64,000 nucleotides of DNA from Bacteroidia bacterium (lineage in GTDB: Bacteria; Bacteroidota; Bacteroidia; SpSt-205), in assembly GCA_026003235.1 (NCBI GenBank), contig BPGW01000003.1, positions 186,001 through 250,000 of the forward strand. Reading direction: 5' to 3'. This document shows, piece by piece, positions 26,623 to 34,992 of this stretch. The position numbers and the translations under genes were made by a program. Each line of letters begins with the position of its first letter. Within the stretch, counting starts at the first letter, position 1. A model generated the notes under the pieces. It was not told the DNA's origin and did no database searches. It saw nothing but the letters and a program-made list of their open reading frames with translations.

Positions 26623-27308
26623 GGTCTTGGATTAAGGCAGGGGGTAGCCTGGGCCTGGCTGTCCTGGGGTGGGCCGTGGGTGATGGGTACTATAGCCAGC
26701 TGCAGGGGAGGGGCCGGTGGGAGCTCCAAGGAGAAGGCCCTCTGTGGGATAGCGCTTGGGTGGCCCGTCACCTGGAAGCCTATCAGGAAGGCGACGCCCC
26801 CCTTTCCACTTGGCTTTTGTACCGGGCCCTGGAAGAGACTCACCTTTTTGCCCAGGTGCGCTTCAGGTACACGGGCAAAGGGCACGGCAAGGTGCAAGCC
26901 TTTACCCGCAAACCTATGGCTCGGGTGGTGCTGCCGGTGCGTCAGTACTACTTGGACACCGAGGGAAATCGGCTACCTATTGTGCGGCCGCTGAACTTGC
27001 CTGTCCTCTCGGCCCTCAGGTGGGATAGCGTCGCCTTTGCGGCGTTCCTCGCCTGGTGGGAAGCCGCCCCCTTTTACCATCGGGCCTTGAGTTATGCCTA
27101 TCAAGACCCCCGAGGTGTCTGGCAGGCTCACCTGGAAGTGATGCCGGAGACCTTTGTCTTAGGACGTACGGAGGCCTTACCGCGAGCTTTTGACCAGCTT
27201 GACGTATATTTGCGCCTCCTCCAACCTAAACTTGGGGGTTTTGCCTGCAGAGCCGTGCTTCTGCATATTCCTAATCAGATTATTTGCCAAGAAAACGAAA
27301 ACTTATGA
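26619..27308 (+). CDS. ftsQ: FtsQ-like cell-division protein
   Basis: The 229-residue protein has one N-terminal hydrophobic segment (about residues 5-25) and a periplasmic region resembling a POTRA fold, with FAQVRFRYTGKGHGKVQAFTRKPMARV as the strand-turn-strand expected after POTRA. Sequence similarity to FtsQ is weak to my eye, as is usual for this family. Identification rests mainly on its place between murC and ftsA and on topology. It would link the FtsB/FtsL module to the divisome. Start and stop both overlap neighbours as ATGA. Confidence 0.75.
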   Translation: MRSWIKAGGSLGLAVLGWAVGDGYYSQLQGRGRWELQGEGPLWDSAWVARHLEAYQEGDAPLSTWLLYRALEETHLFAQVRFRYTGKGHGKVQAFTRKPMARVVLPVRQYYLDTEGNRLPIVRPLNLPVLSALRWDSVAFAAFLAWWEAAPFYHRALSYAYQDPRGVWQAHLEVMPETFVLGRTEALPRAFDQLDVYLRLLQPKLGGFACRAVLLHIPNQIICQENENL

Positions 27309-28594
27309 GAGAAATATACGCTGTTGTGGACGTAGGCACGTACCAGGTACGTGCCCTGGTAGGTCAGCCCAGCGGGCCTGGACGCGTGAGCGTATTGGGA
27401 GCATCCGCTGAAAAGACGCAAGGGTTTGACGAAAAGGGGGTAGCCAACATAGAGAAGTTTTCTGAGACGCTTCGGCAAGCCCTCAGTCGGGCTGCTCAGC
27501 AGGCTGCCCTCCAGGTGAGCAAAGTATGGGTGACCCTTTCCCATGCGGGTTTGCGGGGGGAGTCCACCCAAGCCATCATCACCTTCCCGCAAGCTGACCA
27601 CGAAATTCAGTACACCGATCTGGAGCGGCTTCGCTTGCAAGCGGTTCAGCGGCCCGTGCCGGAAGGGTTTGAGCTCATCCACGTTATCCCTCAATTGTAC
27701 CACTTGGATCACCGAGAGGGGATCCGCGATCCGCTGGGGATGTCAGGGATTCGGCTGGAGGGGGAATACTACCTGGTGTATGCCCCTAAGGCGCTTTTGG
27801 GGACGATTCGCCGCTGTTTTGAGCGGATAGGGGTCCAAGTGGAAGGCTTTGTCTCGCGCGCCCTCGTCACCGCTGAAGCGACCCTGACGCCCGAGCAAAA
27901 AAGCATGGGCGTAGGCCTTCTGAAGGTAGGGCATCATCATGCGTCGGTGGTTCTGTATCACGAAGGGATTCTCAAGCACTTTGCCACCTTTTCGCTGGGT
28001 TCGTATTGGGTGACGCAGGATATTCGCGAGATGATACGGGGTATTTTGCCCCAGCAAGCCGAGGAGCTGAAAATCAAGGAGGGGGTGGCCTTAGCTTCGC
28101 AGGCGCCGGATTCGGTGCTGCGCTTTCGCCTCAGCGCCCCTATAGAAGTGGTGGAAGTGCAGACTCGTTTCCTGGCGCAGATCATCCAAGCGCGCTTGGA
28201 AGAGATTATCTTGCATGCCGCCAAAGAGATGGAGGAAGCCGGCCTCTTAGACAAGCTCCATGCAGGGCTGTATTTGAGTGGAGGCGGGGTTCAAATGCGG
28301 TATTTTCCCTCCTTGGTGGAGTATGTGCTGGGGCAGCGCGCTTTTGTGGTAGACACCAAGGCCCTATTAGGTCCGGGGCTGGTCCAACCTATCCAATCTC
28401 CTGCCTGGGCTGGCGCCGTTTCTCTCCTGGCGCTCTTGCCCCTGCTGAAGGAATATTTACCCCCGTTACCTCCCCAAGCTTCTTCTGAAAAGGGCAAGGC
28501 CAAGGAAAAAGCCAAAGAGAAAAACCTCCTTGCCGAAAAGATTCGGTCTTTGCTTGCAGACACCTTCAAGATCCCCAAGGACCTGGTTGAGTAA
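27305..28594 (+). CDS. ftsA: FtsA, actin-like membrane tether of FtsZ
   Basis: The 429-residue actin-fold ATPase has phosphate-1 motif VVDVGTYQVRALVG near residue 6, a long 1C domain, the adenosine-contacting YLSGGG segment near 321 and a C-terminal amphipathic helix (AEKIRSLLADTFKI) for membrane attachment. A Lys/Glu-rich low-complexity linker (about residues 398-410) precedes that helix. ATG at 27305 overlaps the ftsQ stop as ATGA, and the upstream in-frame extension lies in ftsQ. It recruits FtsZ to the membrane. Confidence 0.92.
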   Translation: MREIYAVVDVGTYQVRALVGQPSGPGRVSVLGASAEKTQGFDEKGVANIEKFSETLRQALSRAAQQAALQVSKVWVTLSHAGLRGESTQAIITFPQADHEIQYTDLERLRLQAVQRPVPEGFELIHVIPQLYHLDHREGIRDPLGMSGIRLEGEYYLVYAPKALLGTIRRCFERIGVQVEGFVSRALVTAEATLTPEQKSMGVGLLKVGHHHASVVLYHEGILKHFATFSLGSYWVTQDIREMIRGILPQQAEELKIKEGVALASQAPDSVLRFRLSAPIEVVEVQTRFLAQIIQARLEEIILHAAKEMEEAGLLDKLHAGLYLSGGGVQMRYFPSLVEYVLGQRAFVVDTKALLGPGLVQPIQSPAWAGAVSLLALLPLLKEYLPPLPPQASSEKGKAKEKAKEKNLLAEKIRSLLADTFKIPKDLVE

Positions 28595-28611
28595 AAAAAA
28601 TCACCACTTAT

Positions 28612-29913
28612 ATGAGCTTGTCTTTTCCTGCGGAAACACCTCCGCCTATCATCCTGGTGATGGGGGTAGGTGGAGCTGGCGGCAACGCCGTAGCCAACAT
28701 GTTTAACCAAGGGATTGTCGGCGTAGACTTTGCGGTCTGCAACACGGATGCCCAGGTGCTGGCTCGCAACCCGGTTCCCACCCGCTTGCTGATAGGGCAG
28801 AAGCTGACCCGAGGGTTAGGGTGTGGGGCTGACCCTCAATTAGGCCAGAAAGCCGCCGAAGAAAGCCTGGATGAACTGCGGGGGCTGCTGGGGCCTCACA
28901 CCCAAATGGTCTTCCTCACGGCAGGGCTCGGTGGAGGTACCGGTACAGGCGCTTTACCGGTGATAGCCCGACTTTGCCGGGAACAGGGCCTTCTCACCGT
29001 AGCGGTGGTCACCTTGCCTTTTGCTTTTGAAGGGCTGCCCAGGGAAAAAAACGCCTACTTGGGCCTCCAGCAGCTGGAAGGTGCCGTGGATGCCCTTGTC
29101 GTGATCCCCAACGAAAACCTCCTCCGCATCGCCCCCAAGAACATGCTTCAAAAGGAAGCCTTCGCCATGGTGGACAATGTGCTGTATCGTGCAGTGCGGG
29201 GGATCGCCGAAGTCATTACCCGCCCTGGATACATCAACTTGGACTTTGCTGACATCCGCACCATCATGCGCGACAGCGGGTATGCCTTGCTGGGCATGTC
29301 TACCCAACGGGGTGAAAACCGAGCCCTCATGGCGATTGAAGAAGCTCTTAGTTCGCCCCTCCTGGACAATGTAGATATCCGAGCTGCGCGCGGGCTCCTC
29401 ATCAATGTCACCGCTTCGTCGGAAAACTTTACCATTGAGGAGTACCGGCAAATCATGGATCGGGCCTACGAGGCCTTGGGCGGTCTGGAAGTGGAGACGA
29501 ACATCCTTGTAGGGCAGGCCTACGATGAGGAGATGGGGGATGCCCTGAGTGTAACGCTGGTGGCGACAGGATTAGCCCGTCCGGCCTCCCTAAAGCCCCG
29601 AACCTCGCTCAACAAGCGTACCCAGACCGCTGCCCCCCCTCCCCTGGAGCCTCAACTCCCCCTTGATTCTCAGGGCTTGCCTGCTTCTGCTTCGCCGGAG
29701 GCCCCCTCTCCCGCTGCGTATCCCTTGCATGAGCGCTTGCGGGAAATCAAAAAAGACCCCGATGCGCTGCAGCGGCTGCGCAGTTCCCCGGCTATCCAGC
29801 GCATACCTCCCCCTTCCATGCCTCCTCTTTCTTCCACGCGCATAGAGCCGGATCAAGCCACGAATCCGCTTCTGCGGCGAAACAATCCCCGCCTTTACGA
29901 CAACGCCGACTGA
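28612..29913 (+). CDS. ftsZ: Cell division GTPase FtsZ
   Basis: The 433-residue tubulin homologue forms the Z-ring. The GTP-binding signature GGGTGTG is at residues 107-113 and an N-terminal GVGGAGGNAV at about 18-27. T7 loop residues are in NLDFADIRTIM near 206. A Pro-rich linker (about 320-400) separates the core from a C-terminal tail, LRRNNPRLYDNAD. That tail is of the Bacteroidota type ending in a DNxD-like motif, and presumably binds FtsA. It lies 17 nt downstream of ftsA. Confidence 0.96.
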   Translation: MSLSFPAETPPPIILVMGVGGAGGNAVANMFNQGIVGVDFAVCNTDAQVLARNPVPTRLLIGQKLTRGLGCGADPQLGQKAAEESLDELRGLLGPHTQMVFLTAGLGGGTGTGALPVIARLCREQGLLTVAVVTLPFAFEGLPREKNAYLGLQQLEGAVDALVVIPNENLLRIAPKNMLQKEAFAMVDNVLYRAVRGIAEVITRPGYINLDFADIRTIMRDSGYALLGMSTQRGENRALMAIEEALSSPLLDNVDIRAARGLLINVTASSENFTIEEYRQIMDRAYEALGGLEVETNILVGQAYDEEMGDALSVTLVATGLARPASLKPRTSLNKRTQTAAPPPLEPQLPLDSQGLPASASPEAPSPAAYPLHERLREIKKDPDALQRLRSSPAIQRIPPPSMPPLSSTRIEPDQATNPLLRRNNPRLYDNAD

Positions 29914-30371
29914 TGCAGCGCTGGCTTTTGCGGTATGCGCGCTTCTGGCTGACGGCGGCGGAGGCCCGGGCTGAGCTGCTGATAGGCCGGTGGGCTGTAC
30001 GCCTGCTGGTAGGGTTCGCAATAGGGGTAGCCATAGGGGTGGCGCTGCTCTCGGCTACAGCAGCCTTCGTGGCCTGGAAGGGGCCTGTGTGGGGCTGGCC
30101 TTTTACCTTAGCTCTGGTGGCTGCGGTTTGGCTGGGAATAAGCATAGGGGCCGCGTACGTGCTGCCTCGGCTTCTCTATAGGGCCTTCCGGCTGGAAGAA
30201 GCGGCTTATCGGATGCGGCTGGCACGCGCCGGAATGCGCCTCTTAGAAGAAAAACTCCCTCCTACGGAGGCGCCCTTGGCCCCCCTCTGGCAAATAGCGC
30301 TACCCTGGCTGACTAAGTTTCTCCAGCGCTTTTTCCGAAGCCTCCTCAAAAAATGGTTCCCCTTTCTATGA
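29913..30371 (+). CDS. Small membrane protein of the division operon, unknown function
   Basis: I do not recognise a family. The 152-residue protein has two adjacent hydrophobic segments (about residues 28-50 and 57-82, rich in Ala/Gly/Val). Positively charged flanks and a C-terminal amphipathic, Arg/Lys-rich tail (FLQRFFRSLLKKWFPFL) complete it. The shape resembles DUF-type two-TM holin-like proteins common in Bacteroidota. Its ATG overlaps the ftsZ TGA (TGATG), and its end overlaps the GGGPS gene, so it is co-translated with both. Confidence 0.65.
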   Translation: MQRWLLRYARFWLTAAEARAELLIGRWAVRLLVGFAIGVAIGVALLSATAAFVAWKGPVWGWPFTLALVAAVWLGISIGAAYVLPRLLYRAFRLEEAAYRMRLARAGMRLLEEKLPPTEAPLAPLWQIALPWLTKFLQRFFRSLLKKWFPFL

Positions 30372-31102
30372 GCGTGCTTTCAAGCTGGCAGAATGTAGCT
30401 CCCCAGCCTTTGTGGCTTATTGACCCTGACAAGCTGCCGCTTGAGCGGTATGAGGCCGCCGCCGAAGCGTACCTTGCAGCGGGGGGAAGATGGGCTCTCG
30501 TAGGGGGTAGCTTTTTAGCCCAGGCGGACCTCCAGGCCTGGTGCAGCGAAGCCCGAAAGCGATCGCCGCTTTCCCTCGTTCTCTTTCCAGGAAGCCCTCT
30601 TCAGCTTACCCCGGCTGTGGACGCGGTGCTTTTTCTTTTTCTTGCCAGCGGCCGCAACCCCCACTACCTCATTGGCGCCCACGTGGAAGCGGCCCCCCAC
30701 CTCTATCGGTGGCAGATGGAAGTGATCCCCACTACGTACATTTTGGTGGGTTCGCCGGCTGACCTGCGCACGGTGCACTACATCACCCAGACCCTTCCTA
30801 TACCCCTGGATAAACCGGAACTCGTGCAGGCCACGGCGCTGGCCGGGCTCTTTTTAGGGCAACGGGTGGTATACCTTGATGCGGGTAGTGGCGCTTCCAG
30901 GGGCCCTTCTCTTGAAGCTGTAGCAGCTGTGCGGGCCGTGACGCAAGCGCCTCTGTTAGTAGGAGGAGGCATTACCCGCCCGGAGGAAGCTTATCCCCTC
31001 TTTGCGCAGGGCGCTACCTTCGTCGTCATCGGCACCGCCGCCGAGAAAAACCTCTTCTCTCGCTCCGCTTGGGAAGAATTCTTTGCCTTATGCTCGTCCT
31101 GA
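30368..31102 (+). CDS. Geranylgeranylglyceryl/heptaprenylglyceryl phosphate synthase (GGGPS/PcrB family)
   Basis: The 244-residue TIM barrel carries the signature segments PTTYILVGSPADLRTVHY, YLDAGSGASRGPSLEAV and the phosphate-binding loop VGGGITRPEEA/VIGTAAEKN. These match the bacterial group II GGGPS known in Bacteroidota. Those enzymes join sn-glycerol-1-phosphate to a polyprenyl diphosphate through an ether bond, the first step in archaeal-type lipids. Which chain length is used here cannot be seen. ATG at 30368 is chosen because it gives the ATGA overlap found throughout the cluster; the upstream ATG at 30353 is possible. Confidence 0.88.
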   Translation: MSVLSSWQNVAPQPLWLIDPDKLPLERYEAAAEAYLAAGGRWALVGGSFLAQADLQAWCSEARKRSPLSLVLFPGSPLQLTPAVDAVLFLFLASGRNPHYLIGAHVEAAPHLYRWQMEVIPTTYILVGSPADLRTVHYITQTLPIPLDKPELVQATALAGLFLGQRVVYLDAGSGASRGPSLEAVAAVRAVTQAPLLVGGGITRPEEAYPLFAQGATFVVIGTAAEKNLFSRSAWEEFFALCSS

Positions 31103-31240
31103 CGATTTTCCTCTACGCGGTGTTGGGAGACTTAGACTTCAGCCAGGGGGAATGGACCCTTATCGGCGTGAGCGTGCCTAACTACGCTCCCCATCCCCTC
31201 CAGCAGAAGTACCCCCGCTTTTCGGATCCAAGACCCGTCG
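31090..31240 (+). pseudogene. 5' part of a frame-shifted gene (unknown product)
   Basis: ATG at 31090 overlaps the GGGPS stop by 13 nt and begins a protein-like reading (MLVLTIFLYAVLGD..., ending QQKYPRF). After about 31220 this frame becomes Arg/Pro-rich nonsense. The protein-like signal continues in the +1 frame, which is closed upstream by TGA at 31169. The switch lies at or near the T4 run 31219-31222. Removing one T would fuse the parts through RFRIQDPSVLLQMQ, giving a protein of about 276 residues. Confidence 0.55.
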
Positions 31241-31921
31241 GTGCTCCTTCAGATGCAGGCCCTCTGGCAAGGCCGCCCCTTCTACGAAGACTGGTGCGAC
31301 TACCACTACATTCTCAACTTGTACCAAGGCCGGGAACTGCGCAAAACCCTCAAAGTCAACCTCCGTTGTGGGTACATCACCGAGGGGGTGTTTTCGTATT
31401 CGTTTTCTGCAGAGTGGTTAGAGCGCTTTGCGGGTTCTTTTCAGCCGATTGTGTGGTCACGCGTGTGGTTTCGTCGCAACGAGAGCCTCAAGCCCGCCGT
31501 CTCAGCCTTGCTGGAGGTGCCTGAAGTGTTCTTTTATGAAGACCCTCGGCCCTACCTTTTTGCTGGCAAGTGCATTTTGGCGGTGGATAGCGTGCACTGG
31601 CGCACAGACCGGGACTCGCTGTATCAAGCTGTGAAAAAGAAAGTGGAAGCGGCTTTTCCGCCGGGGCGTGTCTATGTGCGACCATACTTTTTCTTTCTGG
31701 ACGATCGGTCGCTTTTGCATTTTCGGTTTGAGGTGTTTTGTGAGAAGGCCGACTATGAGCGCTACGGCCGACAGTTACCCCTAAGCGTAGGGTGGCAGCC
31801 TCATATCCACGAAGGGGAAGCTAAACGGCTTATCCTGGTGGGGGTCAATCGGGAGCGCTTTTGGAAGTACGTTCAGGCTTGGAAACAGCGGCACGGCGGG
31901 GAAGCCGAAACGCCCGAGTAG
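31241..31921 (+). CDS. Uncharacterised protein, 3' part of a frame-shifted gene
   Basis: I do not recognise a family. The visible frame gives 226 residues from GTG 31241 (or ATG 31253). It is rich in aromatic residues with a well-formed Lys/Glu pattern (YEDWCDYHYILNLYQG, YFFFLDDRSLLHFRFEVFCEKADYERYG). It has no signal peptide in this part. The natural N-terminus is probably in the preceding frame. If the frame change is real the gene is inactive; if it is a consensus error the gene is whole. It sits last in the division/GGGPS operon and overlaps the convergent symporter by 77 bp. Confidence 0.6.
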   Translation: MLLQMQALWQGRPFYEDWCDYHYILNLYQGRELRKTLKVNLRCGYITEGVFSYSFSAEWLERFAGSFQPIVWSRVWFRRNESLKPAVSALLEVPEVFFYEDPRPYLFAGKCILAVDSVHWRTDRDSLYQAVKKKVEAAFPPGRVYVRPYFFFLDDRSLLHFRFEVFCEKADYERYGRQLPLSVGWQPHIHEGEAKRLILVGVNRERFWKYVQAWKQRHGGEAETPE

Positions 31922-33275
31922 CTATCCACAAGCCAGCGGCGGTCATTCCTCCTATCCAGGCGATTCGGGCATAGCCCAAGGAGAAGGGAAGAACCTCTTC
32001 TGTAGCCACGGCTAAGATCAGGCTGCCCATCAAAGCCCAGGGAATGCGCCGATGGAGGGGATTAGGTCGGGTTTCAAGGCGGGAAAAAAGGAAAAGCCCA
32101 AGCAAGGGGCCGTAGAGATAGCCCGAAAGCTTGAGGAAGAATCCCAGGAGGTGCCCTTCGCGGGGAATCCAGGTATAAGCCCACAAGAGCCCCCAGAAAA
32201 CCAGCGCCCACATCGCCATGAGCAAGTTTTTGGCTTGGGGGGTTTCGTACCGAGCAGGAAGGAGGTTTCGCAGGGTCACCGTCGTCAAGGCGGTTAGGGT
32301 GCCGTCGGCGCTGGAAAAAGAAGAGGCCGTCAGCCCTACTATAAAAAGCCCCGTCAAAAGAGGCGAATCCAGGTGCCTCACCACCTGGAGATAAAGCTCA
32401 TCCGGGGCGCTTACGGGGATAGCATGGCAGTCTACATACCCCCACAAAAGGCTCCCCAGCCCGAGAAAAAGGATATTCACAGGAAAAAGCCAGAACGCAT
32501 AGAGCAGGAGGTTCTTTTGGGCGTGGCGTAGGGTAGGGAGGGATAGGTTTTTTTGCATTTGGTCTTGGTCCAGGCCCGTCATCGTAAAGGCTATCAGAGC
32601 CCCGCTAAGCACATCCTTCACCCAGAAGTGCGGGCTGGAAGGATGGGTGTCCAGGATTGAGGGGGGTACTGCGCAGGCAAAGGCCCCTTGGCTAAGCAAG
32701 AAATACGCTGTATAACCGGCAGCTCCAACAAAAACGGTGGTTTGGAGGAAATCGGTGTAGATCAAGGCGGCCACGCCGCTGTGCAGGCTATAAGACAAAA
32801 TAAGGGCGAGGGCTATGGCGCTCAGCCAGGGAAAGGGCACCTCAGGCCAAAAAGCTTTGAGTACCCACAAGGCCAGAAAAAGACGAAGGCTACTGCCCAC
32901 TCCGCGCGAAATCAGAAAAAGCAAAGTAGCGGTTTTTTCGGCGGCAGCTCCGAGTCGGTAACGGAAGTACTCATACACGGACGCCTTCGCATGGTGGTAA
33001 TAAAGAGGAAGGAGCACAAAAGCGGTGGCGAGGTAGCCGAATAGATACCCCACCACCACTTGGAGGTAAGTCCAGCCGTCTGTCTTGGTGCTGCCGGGTA
33101 AGGACAAAAAGGTCAAGCCCGAAAGGGCCGTCCCCACCATACTGTAGCTGACCCAAAACCAGTGGGCTTTCCGTTCAGCGGTGTAGAAGGTATCCAACCC
33201 CCCTCGGCTGCGCCGGGCTACCGCGTACCCAATGGCCCACAGCAGACCGACGTAGGCCAGCATGAGCCAGCCCAC
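31845..33275 (-). CDS. Sodium:solute symporter (SSS family)
   Basis: The 476-residue polytopic protein has about 13 TM segments. The SSS pattern is clear at the N-terminus: a first TM, then RRSRGGLDTFYTAERKAHWFWVSYSMVGTALSGLTFLSLPG. The pattern continues in TM3 and in TM8 (FIVGLTASSFSSADGTLTALTTVTLRN, with the Ser pair expected at the Na2 site). The substrate cannot be told. It starts with GTG at 33275, 7 nt after the upstream stop (ATG at 33263 is an alternative). It is the third gene of an operon with a TPR protein and a small secreted protein. Confidence 0.9.
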   Translation of the reverse strand: MGWLMLAYVGLLWAIGYAVARRSRGGLDTFYTAERKAHWFWVSYSMVGTALSGLTFLSLPGSTKTDGWTYLQVVVGYLFGYLATAFVLLPLYYHHAKASVYEYFRYRLGAAAEKTATLLFLISRGVGSSLRLFLALWVLKAFWPEVPFPWLSAIALALILSYSLHSGVAALIYTDFLQTTVFVGAAGYTAYFLLSQGAFACAVPPSILDTHPSSPHFWVKDVLSGALIAFTMTGLDQDQMQKNLSLPTLRHAQKNLLLYAFWLFPVNILFLGLGSLLWGYVDCHAIPVSAPDELYLQVVRHLDSPLLTGLFIVGLTASSFSSADGTLTALTTVTLRNLLPARYETPQAKNLLMAMWALVFWGLLWAYTWIPREGHLLGFFLKLSGYLYGPLLGLFLFSRLETRPNPLHRRIPWALMGSLILAVATEEVLPFSLGYARIAWIGGMTAAGLWIATRAFRLPRRAAVSKPERTSKSAPD

Positions 33276-33282
33276 CGCCCCC

Positions 33283-33756
33283 TCAGTAAATAAGCTGGCT
33301 CATCCCTAAACCTACCAGCTCAACCTTGTTGGTAACGGCTTGCAGGAATAAAATAGCATCCACGATCTGCTTTTTGTCGGCGTAAGGTACGATGGTAGAA
33401 AGTTGAGCTTCTGCCGCTTGGATGTAACTGCGCAGTTCCTCTTCCAGGGTTTTCATGGCTTTTTCGTTAGCTTGGACGGAGGGGATTTTTAGGTCGTTAG
33501 GGCCTTTAGGTTCCAGCTTGGCAAAAGGCAAGTACTGAAGTATCCGGTACAAGCGGGTAAGCTTAGCGATGTAGATGCGAGTCAGTTCAATTTTGTCCAT
33601 TTTTTCCAGGTCGCCAAGCGAATACACAATTGTCGCTCCTCCGGGTAATTGCACGGCAGGTCCACTCTGTTCTCCTGGAGTGGCAGGGTTGCCCTGCGCC
33701 CTGACAAAGGCCACCCACAAGGGAAGCAGCACAAGAGTATAGTGTACGCTACGCAT
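33283..33756 (-). CDS. Small exported protein of unknown function
   Basis: I do not recognise a family. The 157-residue product has a signal peptide ending FVRAQG, a Gly/Pro-rich start to the mature protein and then mostly helices (EKMDKIELTRIYIAKLTRLY, EKAMKTLEEELRSYIQAAEAQL). There is no lipobox, TM or sorting domain, so it is probably periplasmic. It lies between the TPR gene and the symporter with short gaps and is presumably co-transcribed from the TPR promoter. Confidence 0.6.
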   Translation of the reverse strand: MRSVHYTLVLLPLWVAFVRAQGNPATPGEQSGPAVQLPGGATIVYSLGDLEKMDKIELTRIYIAKLTRLYRILQYLPFAKLEPKGPNDLKIPSVQANEKAMKTLEEELRSYIQAAEAQLSTIVPYADKKQIVDAILFLQAVTNKVELVGLGMSQLIY

Positions 33757-33771
33757 AAGCGGTGCAGATTC

Positions 33772-34953
33772 TTAGTTTTTGCTTTGCTGGATGCGGTTCT
33801 TCTCTCGCAGGTATTCCTGCGCCTTCTCGTTCATGCCCAGGTACGTGGTGGTCTGAATAAGGCTCTGAATTAGCTGCAGATCATCCTTGTAGTGTTCGTG
33901 GGCTTTTTCCAGGTGGGGTAGGGCAGAACGGAAATAGTCCTGCATCTGAGCAAAGTACTTTTGCTGAAGCTTCTCATCCTTGGTTTCGTTGTATTTTACG
34001 CTTAGTTCTGCTGCTTGGTTGATGTAGTATGCGCCTAAGTTATAGTGGGCGTTTACGTTGTTGGGGTTGAGCTCAAGGACTCTGCGGTAATAGTGCGCCG
34101 CTGAATCGGGGTTTTCTCGCTCCCAGAGCTGGGCGTAAATGAGCAAGTAGGTTTCGTTTTTGGGGTCGCGCTCTACCTCCTCCCGGAAACGCTCCAGGGC
34201 TTTTTTCTGGAGCTGAGGGTGCTGCAAGTACAGATTGAGCTCGGCGCGGCGGATGTTCTCATCCGAGGGAAACTTGCTTCGGGCCTCCGAGGCGATGGCT
34301 ATCGCTTTGTCCCCCTCTCCTTTCCCGCCGTAGGCGCTGATAAGGGCCGAATACACAAACGGCCCTGTAGGGTCGTTGGGAATCGGTTTTTTCGCAGCTA
34401 AAGCCCGAGCTTTTTCCAGATCCTCTATGGCGGCATTCGTGTCCCGGAGTTGGAGGCTCACCAGCCCGCGTAGCGCATAAGGAGGGTAAAAATCCTTTTG
34501 CCCCAAGTAATCGTACATTTCCAAAGCCCAAGTGAGGTGCTGGCGCGCTTCAGCGGGCTTTTCCTTCTGGAAAAGCTCAAAACCTTTTAGGTACAATACG
34601 CTGGCGGCTTGGGCGGCAATAAGTTTGAGATCCTCGCTGAACTCTTTGGTGGCGTCCAGCTCACGAGCCTTTCGGTGGGCTAAGACGACTTCTTCAAGAA
34701 GGTTAGGGTATTTCTGCAGGACAGCTTGAGGGTCTTTGCTGGACACGAGGAGGCCCATATAAGCCTTGGCACGAAGCATGTACCCTTTGGCTTTGTCTCG
34801 GGGTTTGAGAAGGTCAGGCTGCGCAAACGCTTGGTCCAGAAAGCCCAAAGCTTTCTCAAATTCTCCGTCTTGCACGGCCAGAGCGGCTGAGGTGATTTTG
34901 CTTTTTTGGGCCAGGCCCAACGCCATCAGAAGGGTGATTCCCCATGCTCGCAT
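33772..34953 (-). CDS. Exported TPR-repeat protein
   Basis: The 393-residue protein has a signal peptide ending LGLAQK and several tetratricopeptide repeats, for example the canonical AHYYRRVLELNPNNVNAHYNLGAYY block near residue 315 and YSALISAYGGKGEGDKAIAIASEAR near 205. TPR arrays mediate protein-protein contacts; the partner is unknown. The frame is open to 35112, but TATGTTTG at 34958-34965 sits 4 nt before ATG 34953, which also begins the signal peptide. It is divergent from a second exported TPR gene 39 bp away. Confidence 0.85.
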   Translation of the reverse strand: MRAWGITLLMALGLAQKSKITSAALAVQDGEFEKALGFLDQAFAQPDLLKPRDKAKGYMLRAKAYMGLLVSSKDPQAVLQKYPNLLEEVVLAHRKARELDATKEFSEDLKLIAAQAASVLYLKGFELFQKEKPAEARQHLTWALEMYDYLGQKDFYPPYALRGLVSLQLRDTNAAIEDLEKARALAAKKPIPNDPTGPFVYSALISAYGGKGEGDKAIAIASEARSKFPSDENIRRAELNLYLQHPQLQKKALERFREEVERDPKNETYLLIYAQLWERENPDSAAHYYRRVLELNPNNVNAHYNLGAYYINQAAELSVKYNETKDEKLQQKYFAQMQDYFRSALPHLEKAHEHYKDDLQLIQSLIQTTTYLGMNEKAQEYLREKNRIQQSKN

Positions 34954-34957
34954 GCCG

Positions 34958-34965
34958 CAAACATA
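34958..34965 (-). promoter_or_regulatory. -7 promoter box (TATGTTTG) of the TPR/symporter operon
   Basis: The box is 4 nt before ATG 34953. It rejects the longer in-frame start at 35112. Confidence 0.62.
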
Positions 34966-34980
34966 CGAAAAAAAATGCCC

Positions 34981-34988
34981 TACCTTTG
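34981..34988 (+). promoter_or_regulatory. -7 promoter box (TACCTTTG) of the second TPR gene
   Basis: The box ends 4 nt before ATG 34993 and is 15 bp from the opposing box. Confidence 0.65.
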
Positions 34989-34992
34989 CTGC

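Noticed and set aside
28486-28540. Lys/Glu-rich repeat (KGKAKEKAKEK) near the end of ftsA
   Set aside because: A low-complexity linker before the membrane helix, common in FtsA; not a separate repeat element.
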